The notes below the pieces were generated by a model. The model searched no databases, had not been told where the DNA came from, and saw only the letters and a list, made by a program, of their open reading frames with translations. A program made the translations under genes and the position numbers. Below, piece after piece: positions 12,115-24,599 of a stretch of 64,000 bases of DNA; position 1 is the first letter of the stretch; each line of letters starts with the position of its first letter. Origin of the DNA: Blasia pusilla (Eukaryota > Marchantiophyta > Marchantiopsida > Blasiales); NCBI GenBank assembly GCA_050084515.1, contig CM114273.1:16678001-16742000 (forward strand), in the 5' to 3' direction.

Positions 12115-14560
12115 CGAAGGGTAAATTTTCAATAAGGAAATGGAAGAGAGATATGGTTTAACTTTTAATGTAAGAGGGCAGGGGGGGGGGAAGAGAAGAG
12201 AAAGAGATGGAGTTTGAGCAAGGAAAATTTTATGAGGAATTACAAGTTTAAATGGTTTATTCCCAAGAAGGGAATGGAAAATAAACAAGACTAAATTTTC
12301 AATACACGAGGGGAAGAGAGGAAATGTTTATTTTAAAAAAAGGAAAGGAAGATTACTTTTCAGCATGTGAGTTTAGAGGAGATACGGGAAAAAATCCATT
12401 AGACTAAAAGCACTCACCAAGTCTCGATGAGGGTCTTAGTGAGTGGTTTTAATAACCATCTAAATTGCCTATAAATGTGCATGTGCCTCACAAATCTCTC
12501 TGTTGATCTTGAGGCCCAATCAACTTGAATGTCCTCCTCCTTTGAAAATTTGCGATCTATAATCACACTATATAAGTCCGATTGGTAAGCCAAAAAAATC
12601 ATGATTTCCCAAAACATAAATGTCCTAGAATTGACTCAATAATGTACCAATATTAAGGTCTAGTCCTTAATTTTCCAGACATATTAGCAAATCAGAACAT
12701 ATTTAACCTGTTGGACCTCAACTTGGTTGCACTAATACGGACAAGTTTGTCCCTAGGACAAAAGAATTTTGGACATGTGCATAGACATGGATTGCAAAAG
12801 GTGGGGCCCACACTTAATGTTCGTAGTGAAAGGTAAGGAAGGGGCGGGCGGGGCAATAAGGGTGGAGGTATTGGAGGTGGGAGTAAACTTGTAAAGTACT
12901 AGTCTATGTCAAAACAAAAAAAAGGCTCACAAAATAACCATAGGTACTCCCTCATCCCTAGTGTAATAGTAGAGAAAGGGAGAGAGCTCTTATCCGTTAT
13001 CCTATCTCCATTTCTACCCTTTTTGAAAACATGAAGATAGAGAATATGGAAAGGGAGGAAGAGATGATATGAGATGTGCAACAAAGTAAGGGTATGGACC
13101 AAGTGTATTTATTCCTTAACAAATTAAAGGTATGCATATGGAAAAGAATGAGAATACAAACTAGATGGTAAGAGAGGAAATAAGCACAAATATGGATCGA
13201 GAGAGGGTAAAAGAACCCTCTGCATTCCTAATGGAGTTGAGAGAGATTGAGATTGAGTTCAATTGATTCACGTGGTAGAGGTCATTTATTCTCTAGAGAA
13301 GACATATCAACCCAAAAGGATTCCCTTCCATTCTCTAAACGAATGAAGATGGATGAGTCCTCTCTTAAGGGCCAAAGAGGATCTCTCTCACCACGTACAT
13401 CATACAAGCATAGATGTATTATTTCTTTATAGTAAGAGATACCAATATTAAAATTTTGAATGAATGAAAATTCTTTGTAGATTACATGCTTTATTTTTAC
13501 ATAATTATCTCATACGACTACTTCAATACCAGCTTACTACACTAATAATGAAGGATGGGGAGAGATAGGAATAGAGATGAAAAATAAAAATGGAGAATTT
13601 TAGTAATATAAATAAGATATAAATTTCTAGCTAGAAAAATGGGAAATAAAATTTCCCATGACTTTGGAAATAGAAGCTTGGAAATATCATGTAATTTTGG
13701 AGTTTAAGCAAATAGAAATAATTTGTATGAGATGATGTTCATCTCATCACATTTTCCATTCATGTTTGAATTTCTAGAATGGATCGGAATATTTTGCGTG
13801 TTGTCTATCATATTTTCAATACTTCATGAAAGTGGCATGCGGAGGTTTAGGTAATTTGTGTGCACATGTCCCCATCTAAGAGAAAGTGATAAGTCTTTTG
13901 TCGGGATTCTTTTATTTTCCTTTCTATGTAGAGAGAGGGATGAGGCTCACACATTCTCATTCTTCTAGTTTATGCTAGTTGGTCCTCTCCTTTGTATGTT
14001 TGTGTGAGGGTTGATCTTATAGGTTTAGTAGTTTCTATATGGCTTTGCACATGGTGAAAAATCATTTTGCAAGTAGAGTATTGCAAGGAGAATAAGAGAA
14101 TACATAGAAAGAGAAAAAAATTGACGAATCGAGGAAAAGTCTACTTAGAGTGATATAAACATTGGGTTAGAAATCAAGGCAATCCCCAAAGGTTGCAATG
14201 TATAACCAAAAAAATTGTACACCATTAATTTAATTTAAAATTTCATATTTTCACTCTATTCTTGGGTTTTCTTATTTTGGTGCCAAATTAGATATCATAA
14301 AGAAATCACTAAGTTTTTTTTCTTGACAAAAAAGCCCCATTTTAATAAAAAAACATTTTCATCATGATTTGATTAAAAATCATGCGATATAAGTACTTTA
14401 GTCATGGGTCTCCAATTTAATTTTTATGATGAAGAGCAAAAATCCAATTTCAATTTTTAAATCCCAACAATTTCATTATCTATAATTTTCACTTTGGCTG
14501 TATATATTTGAATGGATCCAAATTATAATATTAGATAAATAAAAACTATTTCACATGGAC
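12115..14560. other. AT-rich sequence without recognisable features
   Basis: A G-run near 12,180 and scattered GAGA-rich purine stretches are the only marked features. No conserved protein motif or repeat boundary was found. Confidence 0.4.
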
Positions 14561-14569
14561 GCTTGTGAT

Positions 14570-15480
14570 GAAGAACATCTGTATGGGTTAGAAAGTGGTG
14601 GGATTTGATCATAGATGATCTAGAGGAGACTCTACCAACCTAAATGTCTAAATGCAGAATAAGACAGATAATCGATTATATCTTGATTATCGTGATTGTA
14701 TCTATGACAAGTCATATTTAAGATGAAGACATATCTAAACGCACTATATAAAATATTTGAGTTTTTTACTAGAGGTAGGAAGTTATAATTTGAAAAATAG
14801 GCGAATGAGGTTATAAAAGGATCTCAAAATATGATTGATTATATCCTTAGTATTAGAACTGTTGTTATTAGTTAGATAGTATTGGAGTTTCCATAAATAA
14901 TGTTAGTCTCATTACGAACAAATATTAATTATCAAGAAAGAAGTACAGACCTTTCAAAATATCCATCTTTGATAGTGATATATTGTTGATATTTGAAGAA
15001 TCTCTTCCATTCTAGAATAGTGAAGAGATGAAATTAGGGCCTAATTTTTTTTCAATTATTTTGTAGGAATATGCATATTATTCAATGAGATGTAGAGGTA
15101 AAGATTATGGTCTTGGAAATCATAATTATGCTAGAAGATTGTTTCTAAAGGTGGGGGTCAATAGAATTTGGACTATAAAGTTCAACAACAACCACAAAAA
15201 ATTGTTATCAAGGAAACTTTGAGAAAAAAATTAAAACCTATAAGAAATTCCCACAATCAAGATTATCAATCATTTGGATCTTAAAAATATTGTGGGATAA
15301 ATGTCATTTTTCCAATAATTACTTCAAAGAGACAAATTACATGAGAATTATGCGGACCAATATTAGAATGATGAGCAAATATTTATCATGAGCCAAATAA
15401 AGGAAACATTATATATGGAGTTAGATAGCCTTAGTATCACTTATGAATGATGTAAGATTAATTCAAAAGCATGAAATCAT
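14570..15480 (+). pseudogene. Possible decayed copia gag
   Basis: Broken frames give short phrases in an order that recalls Ty1/copia gag: a helical stretch, then near 15,280-15,300 a Tyr-Cys-Gly phrase resembling a zinc knuckle. Stops and shifts are frequent. It lies upstream of the copia RT at 19.8 kb in the same orientation, though an unrelated LTR separates them. The call is tentative. Confidence 0.25.
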
Positions 15481-15989
15481 ATCGTTGCTCATGAAAAATG
15501 ATTTAGCAACATGACATTGAACAATTGTGATCAGACGATATGGTACATGATATCAAATTATTCATATAGGTACAACTCTTATCATCTATCTATATTGCTA
15601 TTGAAGAGTGCACCTTCCATTTTCCAACATCTTTCCTCTTGAAACTTGGTTCTCTCAGCCCATAAGACCCTTTAAAATTGATTTGAAATGTCAATTAGGA
15701 GTTTAGGGGGCTAGTTAAGTCATTAGTCATGAGATAATTACCTCTAGTTATTTTAAATTACCTTGACCATCTCACGAGCATCCTCTAGTTCTTCATTACT
15801 CTAGTATTAGTCATTTGGGAGATATTCTATGTATATATAATATTCCCAAAACTCGTATCTCCGTCGGAAAAATGACAAAACATGAGTATCAAGTTCAATT
15901 CAACATCTTGAATAGCTAAGTCTAAATCGCCTACGTAAGTGGAGATCCAAAACGTGAGTCATAATCTCCAGTTAAAAGAGGAAAAACCT

Positions 15990-16300
15990 TGCTATGATCC
16001 ACCAAAGTTGGAACCTACACTAGCTTCTTGTCAGTCTAGGAAGGGCAGTGGAACCAACCGCATGACTAACGCTAGGCAATACGTGCACGTGTTTTGTGAT
16101 TTGCCTTAATGAGAAAGGGATGTATATGCTTGCAGAGACAAAGGAAGTGTAAGAAAGGTTTAAGAATTTGGAGCCAAGGACCAAATTAAGGGTGAGAATC
16201 AAACAATACATCAATAGTGAAGATGGGCAAGACGCTAAGAGACTAGTCACAAAACGCAAATAGCGGCAAGACAACCATGACTCCATAAGACACCAAAAGG
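15990..16300 (+). pseudogene. Gag-like remnant, partner of 47.7-48.1 kb
   Basis: The plus strand reads phrases such as NEKGMYMLAE and NSEDGQDAKRLV. The minus strand at 47,690-47,960 reads the related GEKGIYLVAG and SEDGQDAMKLIT. The two DNA segments align in inverted orientation along this whole block. It is therefore a decayed coding repeat, probably from the gag region of an LTR retrotransposon. The copy has in-frame stops. Confidence 0.5.
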
Positions 16301-16745
16301 GGAGTCAAGATGGGCCCTAGCCACAAGACATATGAAATGATTCTCACCCTTAATTAGGGTCCCACATCTAAGATGTTTTTGGGGAGACGAGAAATCAAAA
16401 TCAAAGGCCTAAGGGAAAAAATGAGGAAGGTGGGGTTTCCCTAGAGAATGCTTGATCAAACTATACAAGTAACTATAGGAAGGAACACTCCCCCTCTCTA
16501 TTTGCTCAAGTCCTTGAACTATGAACTAACTGTGACGCGTGTTTGGCCATGTTTCACGTTTCACCTAAGGGACACGCCTTCAGGAATTAATTGTCTCACT
16601 TTAGGCAAGCACCTTAGGGATATTGGTTAAGTCTTGGAAAAGAGAATTCCTTGGGAGACAATACACACTTGGGAAAACTTGACCTGATTATCGCTTGGAA
16701 ACTTTTTGGCTACATACAAAACATGTCACCAATTGAGTCTTTGGG

Positions 16746-17761
16746 TGTCGCGACCCTCATAACCAAACAAACACCAAATAGGCGCCAAGGAGAACATCAA
16801 AACTCAAGTGGACTCACGTTGCGATGATCGCGCTTTGGAGAGGCTTTTGGAAAGGTCTCTTGGAAAAGTCCAAGAGACGAAACGCGTGACAGAGTTATGC
16901 GTTTCATGCATTAGTGATTGTGACTAGGAAACCTAGACCACATGCGAGCCAAGACTTGAGATGAGTTGAGTCTTGGAAGGTTGGTTGCCAAAGAGGTGAG
17001 AACCAATTTTGGAACACGACTATCGTTTGGGGAATTTGATTGTATTTGGGACCATAAAATTTAGCTCCAAGATGTTTTTGGGACAAATAAGGGCACGTTG
17101 GAAATTTTATCTTGAGATGCTTCCAACGCACCAAAGATCGCAGCAAACGCATAATTACAGACTGAGATATTGGCCAAAAACAATTGTGAGAGCAATCAGG
17201 TTGAGGGCCAATTGGAGAGGCCCGTGTATCTTTCCCTTAGAGTAGGGAACCCCGAAGATTCCCAGAAGTACTAGAAAGGGAGGAGTCTCTCCAAGAAGTC
17301 TTGGAACACGAATCCCCACTTTGAGCACCAAACGGCATCTCAAGGGCACGGGATGGAACGGGAGTTTGGTGTTGGATCTCGAAACCCAAACATGATCCAA
17401 GGGAGTGGACTTTGTACGCCACACTTGGATTCCAACCCGTGATTCATTTTTTGTGAGTCTCAGATAGGGACTTATTGGATGTCCATCGGACAATTGGAAC
17501 CGCCAAGCGCGAAACGCCGTTTGAGATTCCTGAACCGACCAGAAAGTCTGTCCCAAGTCTTTCGAGACTTGCCTGTGTTGTTAACAGTGAAAGTAGGAAG
17601 GTTGAGCTTGATGAGAGACCGAGACGAGAACTCGGAAAGTTAGCCTACTGATTGATCCAAGATCCGACTATCCAGAGTGCGTGTTTGGATGCAGATCAGC
17701 GTTGAGAGGCACGCTTCCGCAACAACAAAGATTAACTTTCAAGGAGAGTATGTGTACGACA
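16746..17761 (+). mobile_element. LTR of the ~1 kb family, copy B
   Basis: Starts TGTCGCGACCCTCATAACCA at 16,746 and ends with TGTGTACGACA at 17,761. It is the same family as copies A and C and close to copy A in length (about 1016 bases). The near-end block ACGCTTCCGCAACA is present at about 17,711. It follows the gag-like remnant in the same orientation but no full element joins them. Confidence 0.7.
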
Positions 17762-19124
17762 TTGGGACTCCATCTAATTCTTCCACTTGAAAAGCTAAAG
17801 TTTGTGAATATTTTGGATTGAAACTATATGAAGTGGAGAAAAAAAATTGCGACGTGTAACAAACGAGGTTTTTCTCATACGATTTCTCTCATAGATGAAA
17901 TTCTTGAAAGAAAATTCAACTATTCAACTATTCAAGAATTTGGTTGAGACACAATTTATACATTACATTTTAAAATTGACTTAAAACGGAGAAGGCAAGT
18001 TTATCTCTAGCACGTATGATGCTTTCATATGACAACATGGCATCAAAAGGCATATTACTTGCAATTATACTTCATAGTAGTGAGGAAGAATGAGAAAAGC
18101 GAAGAGAAAGAATCAACACATAATAGAAACAACGAGGATTAGATTAAATGAGAAGAATATGCCTACGGTGTGTTAGGGATAACTTTTTCTTACATTATTT
18201 TTAAAATAAAATAAAATTCCTATAGAAGTTGTGCATATGAAGACATCAATAGATATATTTACAAACAACAAGCTTGATCTTTTATTCCTTAAGATATCTA
18301 GTGGAAAGTGAAATAAGTTAGGTACAAGATGAGGAAGATACATCTTATTAAGGTATCACAAATATTCCATGGGATATAGACATTCTAATCCTTCATGTAA
18401 ATAGTTCTACATTAGTAGGATATGGTATATGATGAAATGAAGTCATAAAATAAGAAATCTGGCTTGCCTTAGATTTGTAGCATGCATAGTGAGTCAATTA
18501 GAAATATAGGAAGGGATGATCAAAGAACATCATCACATAGCAAAAATAAAGGGCCATGGGGGTAGATAAACTCTCAAAGGTTTACAAGCGAGTCTATGAT
18601 GAAGAAAACTAACACTAGAAGGAATTCCATCAAATAAAGCAATTGAAGTTTTAGATAGAAGACATGGAACAATACATCAATCGAATATTCCAAGAGGTGA
18701 TATATAAAAGGATTTTAGTCCTCATTCCCTATTATTACTAAAGTATCAAATCACGTAAGACATCTCGTGTAGAGATTCATGCACATGGTTGGCATTGATT
18801 GCATGCAAAACTAACATGGACATATCTATGTGGGAATTTTTTCATCTACATGTGTCCTGCATCCTCACCAACTTATCCCTGCATCTCCCTTGCCTCGCAT
18901 TGAGGGATCCTCCATGCATCCCATCCCCTACGCACATCTTCATGCTCGCTTGCCTCTTGCTTGCGTAATCACCTTGTTGCCTGCAACATAGCACCCAAAA
19001 CTCGTCCTTGCTAAGGCAATACAAATTTTCAAAAATCCTAGATGCGGTGGAGAGATGGCATATTTGGACTTGTCCGTTTCCGGAAAACATGGTTAATGGA
19101 TGATGGCTACTTGGATATTCACCT
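17762..19124. other. AT-rich sequence between LTR copies B and C
   Basis: No reverse transcriptase, integrase or gag motif was recognised in the 1.36 kb between the two LTR copies. If B and C once flanked one element, its inside has been lost or replaced. Confidence 0.4.
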
Positions 19125-19775
19125 TGTATCGCGACCCTCATAACCAAATACGTGCCAATGCAAAACTATTTCCAAACTATACGAATGATAGTTGGGTTGA
19201 GGACCACAAGGAGCAGCCCAAGAGGAATTTCCTTGATGTAGGGAGGGGGTGGGGATCTCTAAAATTATATATAAGGGGGAGGATCACCAAAGACGTTTGG
19301 AACCTAAACTCCACCTTGGAAAACATAGAGGGAAGAGATAGATTGGGAGAGTGACATTGGGATTTTACACCGAGCCAAGTCTAGGTGGACCAATAATGGA
19401 CACCGACCTTAGACCTTGACATGTGATCAACTCGTATATCATGTCTCACTTAGAGGCTCATGTGAGATCCATTGGACAATTGGGACCGGTAGGCATCCTA
19501 GCGCCAGTTCATGTTCGTAGATGATCAAGGTCCTAAGTCTTGAATGACTTTTCTATGTTGGGGAGTGAGGCGTTAGGTCGGAATCTGACCTTATCTATAT
19601 TGGTTGAGCTTGAAGGGTGGATCGAGACTAAGATCCAAGAGACGTAAGGCTAGCTGAACCAAACTATATATGGCTAATGTGAGTGTGTTTGGTTGTAGGT
19701 CAATTTGAAGAGTGTGACTTGTTGAACGCAAGCTTACACAACACATAAGATTGATGTTCAAGGGAGTAGACATAA
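19125..19775 (+). mobile_element. Shortened LTR of the ~1 kb family, copy C
   Basis: Begins with a TGTATCGCGACCCTCATAACC variant and ends near 19,775 after the shared block AAGATTGATGTTCAAGGG. At about 650 bases it lacks roughly a third of the length of A and B. A copia reverse transcriptase remnant begins about 60 bases later in the same orientation. Confidence 0.6.
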
Positions 19776-19829
19776 AACACCTTAAGAGTCTTGCATTCAC
19801 CATTTTCGTTTAAGACTAATAAATTATAG

Positions 19830-21315
19830 GAATCGAGCATTCTTAAAGAGGAAATTCAAAAGCCAATCTGGGTTGAAGCTATGGATGAAGAGTTTGTATA
19901 ATCGAAGAAGCAAAATACTTGGAAGTTGGTTGATCTTCTACATAGCAATATTAATATGGTTTTTAAATACAAATGGATATTTCAAATGAAGGATAATTTC
20001 GATGGAAAGTTCATCATATATGGCAAAACTTGTAGCCAAAAGACATGCATAATCATATTTTTTAGACTATGACAAGATATTCAATCCTATAGTCAAGATG
20101 GTGAGAATCAAAATTGTTAGAGTACTTATAAGTATAAATGAATGAAGAATAATTCATAGGGACTTAAAAAACATGTTCAATAAAGATTGTAAGTCTTATG
20201 GATACAAGTGTGTAGATTATTCTTCCCTTCTGTACAGATTGAGAAAGCTCTTTATAGACTCAAATACAATCTATGTGCTTGATATAATAATATTGATAAT
20301 TTCATAGCGACCCATGGATTTTTGGTTTACACTAAATATTCTTCATTCTATTCAAAAATATTTGAATGAAAAAAATATCATTTTGATCATCACCTATGTT
20401 ATGATTTGATCATGATTAGTATTAGCGAAAAACTAATATAGAAGATTAAATTGTAGTTGCAAGTAGAGTTTAGTTGTAAGATTTGGGAGAGTTCAAATAC
20501 TTTCTTATATGGATTTTATTAAGGATGGAGGTGATACCTTGAAATAGCCATATATACATGGCTATCTCAACGCCAATATGCTCTTAACAAATTTTCTAAA
20601 CTAAGGTCAATATGGCAACGTGCAAGCCAATGTTCATGCCATTGGACCAAACTTTGAAGCTTAGAGTAGATGAAAATAATGGGACAAATAATCCAAATAC
20701 ATATCATGCTATAATCAAACTCTCAATTATATCATGATATGGCATAATTCCACATCTTAGTTATACGATTGGTTTCGTAAGTCAATTTATGCAATCACCA
20801 TAAAAACCCCAACTTAATGCAATGAGGTAGATTTTCATATAAGTGAACTTCATAATTTAGTTGGATATTAGTGCTCTTCCTTTGAGTCTTTAGATTTACA
20901 TAAATATATTGATGCATAGTGGGCAAGAAGTGCTCATGATAAAAGATCCACGTTTGAAGATATACTCGTATATTGGAATTGTTGTAGTAGATCACGTTTC
21001 AAAGAAACAACCAACTTTTTTGAAGTAGTGAAAAAAATTGAATAAAAATAAACAAACATGATATTGGGTTGGTTGAAGAATCTACTTGTACATGTAGGCT
21101 TAGAATGTTCAAATCAAACCATCAAATATGTAGAGAAATCTCAATAATATTTATTTGATGAAAAAATTCCGATGGTTCATGTAAGGATAAGGCATAGTGA
21201 AGTGCTTTCTCATCTTTTTAGAGAGGAAGTATTAAAAGAGTAGTTGATATCTTTACGAAAGCATTATATAGAGAGAAATTTGATTTTTTAGATTGGATTG
21301 AGCTGGAGGAGGAAT
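19830..21315 (+). pseudogene. Decayed Ty1/copia reverse transcriptase-RNase H
   Basis: Broken frames give the copia order. An RT opening like 'PIWVEAMDEEF' near 19,860 is followed by 'TWKLVD' and 'KYKWIFQMK', a 'FNPIVKM' phrase near 20,085, then RNase H-like 'LDLHKYIDA' near 20,890. The C-terminal 'FTKALYREKFDFLDW' lies just before 21,300. Many stops and frameshifts are present. A purine-rich stretch (GGAGGAGGAATAT) follows and could be the polypurine tract before the LTR at 21,321. Integrase and gag are absent or unrecognisable directly upstream. Confidence 0.65.
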
Positions 21316-21320
21316 ATTGA

Positions 21321-21640
21321 TGTATATCCAAGTTTTCGTGCAATTATATATTGCTACACAACATAAATGGTTGTGACCATCCATACACTCATAAAACGAG
21401 ACACCATACTTAATTATGGAATCCATACATACCAATGATCATGATGCAAGAGGTTTTCCAAAAAGCATGAAATCAAAGCACACATTCACATTCCATAACA
21501 CTCTCTCACTCTCTAATATCAGACCAAACTCACTTTCAAAGTGAGAGGCTTGCGTTAATCACAAGACAAGCAGCATCGTAACTCCATTGCTCAAGGGAAG
21601 AGATTCAACAAAGAGAGAATAAGTTCTCTCTTTGTTGAAA
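21321..21640 (+). mobile_element. Partial 3' LTR of the copia element
   Basis: Starts TGTATATCC directly after the RNase H end and a purine tract. It aligns to the LTR at 25,958: shared words include GCTACACAACATA near the start, a GTGAGAGGCTTG-type block, and AACAAAGAGAGAAT near 21,610. After 21,640 the similarity stops. This alignment fixes the 25,958-26,597 LTR as copia-type and plus-oriented. Confidence 0.6.
21604..21639. repeat. Perfect 16-bp inverted repeat
   Basis: TTCAACAAAGAGAGAA, four-base spacer TAAG, then its exact reverse complement. It is inside the decayed LTR and is followed by a (TC)n tract to about 21,690. Confidence 0.95.
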
Positions 21641-21699
21641 GAGAGAACTTATTCTCTCTCTCTCTTCTCTCTCTCTCTCTCTCTCTCATATATAAAAGA

Positions 21700-23380
21700 C
21701 TCACCGAGGCTCACGATAACTCATGTAGTTTAGTCCAATGATATGAGAGGACAAGTCAAAAGTGACATGTATAGGTTTAAGTGACTTATATGCACATATC
21801 ACCATATGAGATACAATAAGAAGTTTTTTTTAGTGGATTATAGGTCAAGCACTTCTTGTCCCCTATCTTTTTACATATAGAGGTATGAGACTCTATTATT
21901 CTCTTTGAGGGAGTTATCATTTTTTAGCGAGCTAGCTTTTGCATGTATATGCATGTGTAAGCATTGGACTTTGGAGAGTTAGGAGTTTCACTATCCAAAT
22001 GCCAAGTTTCCAACCATGCCATCTATGCATGAAAGGCTTTTTACATCCAAATTTGGGGATCTCCTTTCCATTAAAAAAAGATTCCTCCACTTTTTTCAAC
22101 ACTTTGAGGTTGAGACCGCAACTAATATGTAGTTTCAACCTCAATCATAAGTCTTAGAATAACTCATTTGAGTAGTTTTGTGTTTCCTCATTGTTGTTGA
22201 GAACTCACGCCATGGACATGGGATTACTAGTGCATCATTCCCTCCATACTTTGGATAATCATCACATTGTCTCCCCATGGTAGGTTCCAACCTTATTTTC
22301 TTATTTTCTTTTCCTAGGAAATGATTAAAAATGATGGATATAAAAATATTATCCTTGTCACAACCATTTCACACATGAATTATGTCATTTAATTTAAACA
22401 TAACAATAATAAAAAATCCTTCACAGAAATATAAAGAAGGTCTACATTAATTTACTTAAACCAAACAAAATCGTCTCTGACGTATTCTTATTTATTTTCC
22501 GTTGCATTTTTTTTCTCGAGAATACACGTGTTATGCTCTGCCAATCGCAGAACGCACGCTATTAATAGAAAATGATATCCTTCCTATAAGTGACAGGCGC
22601 CCGTTACGGCCCACGAGGTTCTGCCAGCGAAGTCCGCCCTCCCTCCCCTCTTCCCGACAACAACAAAAATGGAATTACTGTGGCTAAAGAAAATAAAATG
22701 AATATTAGGAGCTAGTAAAGAAAAAGAGAAGAAAAAGGCTTCACGTAATTCAAAACCCCCTGCCAGGTGTATTTGCCTGCGTCAGAACTCAAGGGTCTAC
22801 GTTCTCCCTTCAGGCTCCCTTCAAAAGTTTCCAAACTCAGTGTCTGTAATTCGTATTTATTGAGCGGACAAATAAAAATTAGGCAAGTATTTTGGCGTTT
22901 ATTTTGTGTCTGCATTTATTAGGACACCTATGGCAAACGCTGTAGCGAGCGAGGACTGAAAAGGCACGGATCTGACCCGTTCTGTCCAAGACACCTACTT
23001 TAGATCCGTCCGTTTTTCGACGGTTAATAATTTCGGTTTTTTTCTCGGATTTTTTTGCAATTATTATGATTTTGTTTTTATTAGTCTTTTTCATCTTTTA
23101 TGCTATAAATCTCGACTGCATTTGGGATTAGACTGCTTTTTCGAATATGCCTCTTAAAATAGTGTCATGCGTATTTTGTCAAATTTTGGATCCTTCATCT
23201 TGAGACACGCTACTCCTTATCTACTCGTCTTCTCATTTGTTATGATAAATAATTAAAATTTTCTTTTTATAAGATTTGTGTGGAAAAGAAGGTCTTGTTT
23301 GATGAATTAAATTGGAATGGGAATTAAAAAATAATTTTAATGATTTTTTAAATGCATGAGTAAGACCATTAGAGGCGAAA
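21700..23380. other. AT-rich sequence without recognisable genes
   Basis: Only short frames occur. A slightly GC-richer patch near 22,530-22,660 contains no motif I can identify. No element ends were recognised. Confidence 0.4.
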
Positions 23381-23677
23381 TCAACGATTTCGTGCCGTGC
23401 ACCTAGAGATAAAGAAGGACAACTTGGTCCACGCGCGTTCCGATTGGGTTCATTTTATAGGCTTCGACACATGCCGAGCGCATGACTGCGTCCTTTCGAG
23501 TGCGTTCCTGCGTGCGCAAGACACGGAGTTAGCTGCAGGCAGGGTATGCTTTCCCGTAAACGACTCCAATTCGCCATAACAACACCTCATCTTGTTAGTG
23601 CTAGGAAGCTCGCATCACGGTCTCAGGCATAAAGCGAGGTCTGTAGGGCCCCAGAAAGCGCCTTTGACCCGAACTCT

Positions 23678-24445
23678 TTGGCCCAAAGTGCGTCACCTCT
23701 TATGGTAAGTCTCATTCCCTTTGGGCCCGTCGGGTCTTCGTGTGTGAAATTTTCAAGCCATTTCCGACCTATTGACCATGTAAAGCCAAATAAGTCTCCT
23801 TCAGACTCAGGCGCGTACACCAAATACTATAGGAAGATCCTAGAGGGTCACCTTCGACATGCCCATCAGACTATGTTGTCTAGAAAGCTCTTGAGGTCCG
23901 GAGGCTTAACTCTGGCGCGCCAAAGAACTATCAACGAATTGGAAGAAACGCTGAACCAGATCAAGAGGGAAGCGCAACGAGGCTCGGAGGGCCAAAGGCC
24001 CGAGTGCTTTTTGGCGGGCGTTTTAGTATCAAACCCGGCGGCAGCCCGCAAGGCCCTCCAGAACGAGCCTCGATCTCATCCGAATATCTTACTTTTTGGG
24101 GAGAAAGGAGTGTCCCTGGGAGCCAGAACGAAACGCTCGTACTACGGTGATGCTACAAGCTCACCTGATGCGCTAGGTAAGACAAGCCATTCTGCGCGAT
24201 TTAGGGATGATGGCGGCGAGGGTGTGGTGTTACATTCCAATATTACCAACGAAACTGAGTGCAACCTATCTAACATATACAGTTTATGCTCATGTTTCCT
24301 TGTGGTTATGAACAATCGTATGCCTCTAACCGTTTCCCTTTCTATGAGAGTTTGGCACAAAATTTTGTTGGCTATGCAATTCAAGCGGGCTTGGCCTGGT
24401 TGCCAGTTCTTGGTTAGCGGTTTCGTGTCAGGAAACTTTATTTGA
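23678..24445 (+). CDS. Unknown 255-codon ORF in a GC-balanced island
   Basis: A single uninterrupted frame of 255 codons beginning with ATG, inside a GC-balanced island (about 23,380-24,500) surrounded by AT-rich repeats. The middle part (about residues 50-110) is basic and probably helical (LARQRTINELEETLNQIKRE). The last 50 residues are hydrophobic in places. I recognise no family, no transposase motif and no clear splice partner. It may be a captured or organelle-derived fragment, a piece of an unrecognised transposon, or chance. Expression is unknown. Confidence 0.3.
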   Translation: MAQSASPLMVSLIPFGPVGSSCVKFSSHFRPIDHVKPNKSPSDSGAYTKYYRKILEGHLRHAHQTMLSRKLLRSGGLTLARQRTINELEETLNQIKREAQRGSEGQRPECFLAGVLVSNPAAARKALQNEPRSHPNILLFGEKGVSLGARTKRSYYGDATSSPDALGKTSHSARFRDDGGEGVVLHSNITNETECNLSNIYSLCSCFLVVMNNRMPLTVSLSMRVWHKILLAMQFKRAWPGCQFLVSGFVSGNFI

Positions 24446-24599
24446 CCATATCGCGTGTAGCCAACTAGCTCTCTTTCTCGGAACCCATATCAAAGTTCTG
24501 ACGGCGGAATCCATCAAAAGTTACAGAAAAACTCCTCGTGCCTTGGAATTGATGTGTGCATTTTCCCACCATAAAAGGATTGGTTATACGTGGTTTAAA

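Noticed and set aside
16746-19775. LTR copies B and C as the two ends of one element
   Set aside because: Only 1.36 kb lies between them and no internal retrotransposon domain is visible.
21652-21690. TC-rich tract as a polypyrimidine splice signal
   Set aside because: It is a simple repeat in a decayed LTR with no exon next to it.
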